Assembly (NCBI GenBank): GCA_016785225.1
Contig: JAFBJZ010000381.1
Coordinates: 434,001 to 498,000, forward strand
Source: Psettodes erumei
Taxonomy: Eukaryota; Chordata; Actinopteri; Pleuronectiformes; Psettodidae
DNA length: 64,000 bases
Direction: 5' to 3'
Shown here: one piece after another, positions 61,635-64,000 of the stretch
Layout: each line of letters starts with the position of its first letter
Numbering within the stretch: the first letter of the stretch is position 1
Position numbers and translations under genes: made by a program
Notes under the pieces: generated by a model
Seen by the model: only the letters and a program-made list of their open reading frames with translations
Told to the model about the DNA's origin: nothing
Database searches by the model: none

Positions 61635-63271
61635 ATGGCGATCCCTATAGCCATCTTGGACTGTGATCTGCTCTTACATGGTCGAGGTCATAAGACCCTG
61701 GACCGTTTTGACCTGGACTCCGTCTCAGACGACTTCCTGCTCACACAATTTGGCTTCCCCAGAGAGTTCATACTGTATCTGGTGGAATTACTCCGAGAAG
61801 TATGTCCTCGTCCTCAATGTGTGACTGCCATTAATGTGTCTTTCTCTAATCTGCACGTCCTACCATCTTATGTTTGTCTTTTATTATTTCTGTGCATAAG
61901 GCTCTCAGCAGACGTACCCAGCGGTCCAGAGCCATCAGTCCCGAGGTCCAGGTGTTGGCTGCCTTGGGCTTTTACACATCTGGATCATTTCAGACGTCTA
62001 TGGGAGACACTATAGGGATCAGCCAGGCTTCAATGTCCAGATGTGTGTCCAACGTGACCAAAGCCCTGGTGGAGAAAGCTCCTCAATTCATTGTGTTCAA
62101 CAGGTAGGACACCATACAACTGAGGTCTCAGGGGTTTCATAAGTAAAACAACCCATGCAGCTCAACCTGTTTGAAGGCAAATGAGGTGAAAAGCAAAAGG
62201 AAAGAAAATATATTATTACAGTAATAATAATGCTTTCATAACAGGGATCCCTCCAGCAGAGAGCAGACCTCCCAGGACTTTCAGAGAGTGGCAGGATTTC
62301 CAGGAATTCTTGGGGTGCTGGACTGTGTTCAGGTTTGTTATAATATACTGTATTCACACTTTTGATCACTCTGTATGTGTGTGCCTTCTCCTTTATATAA
62401 TGATCATCTTCTACAACAGGTAAATGATCCCTCTTCCTCAGTCGTTTTTGCTCTTCATCTCCAGGTCGCCATCAAAGCTCCAAACAGTGAAGACTCGTCA
62501 TATGTGAACAGGAAGGGGTTTCACTCGGTGGGCTGCCAGCTTGTTTGTGATGCCCGGGGGTTGCTGCTCAGCGCAGAGACCCACTGGCCAGGTGGACTCA
62601 AGGACGCAGATGTGCTGGAAAGATCCGCCCTCCACAAGCAGCTGCAGGACATCGAGAAGGGCTGGCTGCTGGGTGAGACGTCTGAGAAGTCCACACGTGT
62701 TAGCTGTTGGATCATAGTGCAGAGGTGAGAGGTTCAAAGTTTTCCTGTTTCCTAGGTGACCGTCGTTACCCTCTCAGGAAGTGGTTGATGACCCCTGTCG
62801 AAAGCCCAGAATCCCCTGCGGAGTTTCAATATAATCTGGCCCACACTGCTACACATGAAATAGTGGACAGAACCTTTAGAGCCATCCAGACCAGATTCAG
62901 ATGTTTAGATGGCACCAAAGGATACCTACAGGTATTCTATTATGTTCTATTGACTCTCTTCTGCGATGATTACATTTGTTTTCCACATTCTGAGTTTCCC
63001 ATCCATTAATTTCTCTCATCCAATAGAGTTCAGACTAATCAGAGGTGTGATGATCCTCTCCTGTGTGCAGTATTCTCCAGAGCGGAGTTCGTCCATCCTG
63101 CTGGCCTGCTGCGTCCTCCACAATGCTTCCCTGCAGTCTGGATTAGACGCCTGGACCCTGGAGAGGACAGACCCCCTAGAGCAGCCCGAGAGCCTGGAAC
63201 AGAGACCAGAGGACCGGGACAGCCAGGCAGAGGACCTCAGAAAACAACTCATTCTCAAAGATTTCAGCTAA
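61635..63271 (+). CDS. harbi1: Harbinger transposase-derived nuclease HARBI1
   Basis: A domesticated PIF/Harbinger transposase found as a single-copy gene in bony vertebrates; the human protein works with NAIF1. Coding exons: 61635-61799, 61901-62103, 62245-62332, 62465-62672, 62756-62931, 63071-63271. They sum to 1,041 nt (346 aa; human 349). The start MAIPIAILDCDLLLHGRG matches the human N-terminus. The helix-turn-helix region (ISPEVQVLAALGFYTSGSF, SQASMSRCVSNVTKAL) and the DDE nuclease fold are present, with D149 (LDCVQ) and D199 (GGLKD). The third acidic position is Asp258 (EIVDRTF), where human HARBI1 has Glu (VIEKTF). No terminal inverted repeats or target-site duplications were seen around it, as expected for a domesticated host gene in a conserved position beside atg13. 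Confidence 0.95.
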
Positions 63272-64000
63272 ACTGCCAGCTGGATTCAGGACACAAGCAG
63301 ATTTAAACAGTAGTCAGATCAAAAGAGGTCAAAGGTGATCAAGACTAAGTCAAGACTGGGACCAGAGTAAATTATCTTTTACATGAATATCACAAGAGCA
63401 ATAACGTCCACAGACACGGTGTTGCTGATGCAGTTTTTTAATATTTTGCTGGTTTCTACTCTACTGACTACACTAAGATAACATAGTTATATATGGAGGA
63501 ACATGCAAGGCACTATACAACAAACCAAGACAACATTATATCCCGACACATTTCAAACAACTGAACTCCCTGGAGTGTGCTGGATTATTCTCAAGGTCAG
63601 AATAATCCAGCACCACCTGGGCTTTCACAACCATTCAAACTGTGTGAAGCTACTGTGTCGTCCAGGTTTCTTTACAAGTGGAAAAAGTCACCTACCCTGG
63701 TATTTTTTTTTAAATCCCTCCCCACTTTCTGCCCCCCCTAAAAATCCACAGATTTTCTCCTGATAATTTTCCCTTTCCCACCTAATTCCACAGGTTAAAT
63801 TCTTGGACTATGTCACAATACAAAAACCAAGGCCCTTTATTTACAACATCTGCACATTGGGTTGTCATGTTGTTTATGTACACCGATGCATTGAGACTGT
63901 AAAAGGGTGAGAATGACAGGATGGTTGCACAACGGGCTGCAGTCATGTGATGTTTTCGTGTACGCTCACAGCATCAGGTACACAAAATGAAAAACAAAGT
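63272..64000. other. harbi1 3' flank, no further gene
   Basis: No plus-strand AATAAA was found in these 730 bases. A TTTATT near 63836 could be a minus-strand polyadenylation signal of a gene lying beyond the window, but nothing else supports one. Confidence 0.4.

Noticed and set aside
61635..63271. harbi1 as an active Harbinger transposon
   Set aside because: It has six introns, no terminal inverted repeats and a conserved position next to atg13, so it is the domesticated host gene.

Overview
The window is vertebrate nuclear DNA, almost certainly from a ray-finned (teleost) fish. The genes have many short exons with mostly 80-600 bp introns, there are many (CA)n microsatellites, and the encoded proteins are close to human CACNB4, SEMA5B, IPO5, ATG13 and HARBI1. 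These sit on four different human chromosomes, so the gene order is fish-like (or, less likely, a scaffold join). No prokaryotic, plasmid, phage or CRISPR content is seen.

Layout. 1-3.86 kb: no recognisable gene, two microsatellites. 3.86-5.5 kb: a partial, inverted, damaged copy of the 3' half of a calcium-channel beta-subunit gene (plus strand). 5.5-6.18 and 9.69-10.2 kb: copies of a ~380 bp repeat flanking 6.19-9.69 kb, a 3.5 kb block of homopolymer-run sequence that looks like base-calling or consensus noise, not DNA with biological meaning. 10.3-13.25 kb: no assigned gene except one possible terminal exon of an unidentified membrane protein. 13.25-21.86 kb: cacnb4 on the minus strand with two alternative first coding exons, preceded by a 68 bp tandem repeat; its last recognisable exon is cut short, so the normal C-terminal tail is missing. 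24.7-34.6 kb: a complete sema5b (minus, 21 coding exons, 1,092 aa). 34.6-44.5 kb: intergenic, between divergent sema5b and ipo5. 44.56-53.95 kb: ipo5 (plus, 26 coding exons, including an AT-AC U12-type intron). 54.36-60.24 kb: complete atg13 (minus, 16 coding exons, 509 aa), convergent with ipo5. 61.6-63.3 kb: complete harbi1 (plus, 6 coding exons, 346 aa), head-to-head with atg13 as in human 11p11.2.

The genes do not form one pathway. cacnb4 encodes a cytosolic regulator of voltage-gated calcium channels, sema5b a transmembrane guidance cue, ipo5 a nuclear import receptor, atg13 the HORMA-domain subunit of the ULK1 autophagy complex, and harbi1 a domesticated Harbinger transposase. The most unusual structure is the cacnb4 inverted repeat around the noise block, which is either a real inverted duplication or an assembly fold-back. 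The clearest sequence-level discoveries are the U12 AT-AC intron in ipo5, a GC-AG intron in cacnb4, TG-repeat splice-acceptor tracts in atg13, and the tandem repeat beside the cacnb4 first exon. Two one-base frame errors in ipo5 suggest residual sequence errors in this assembly.
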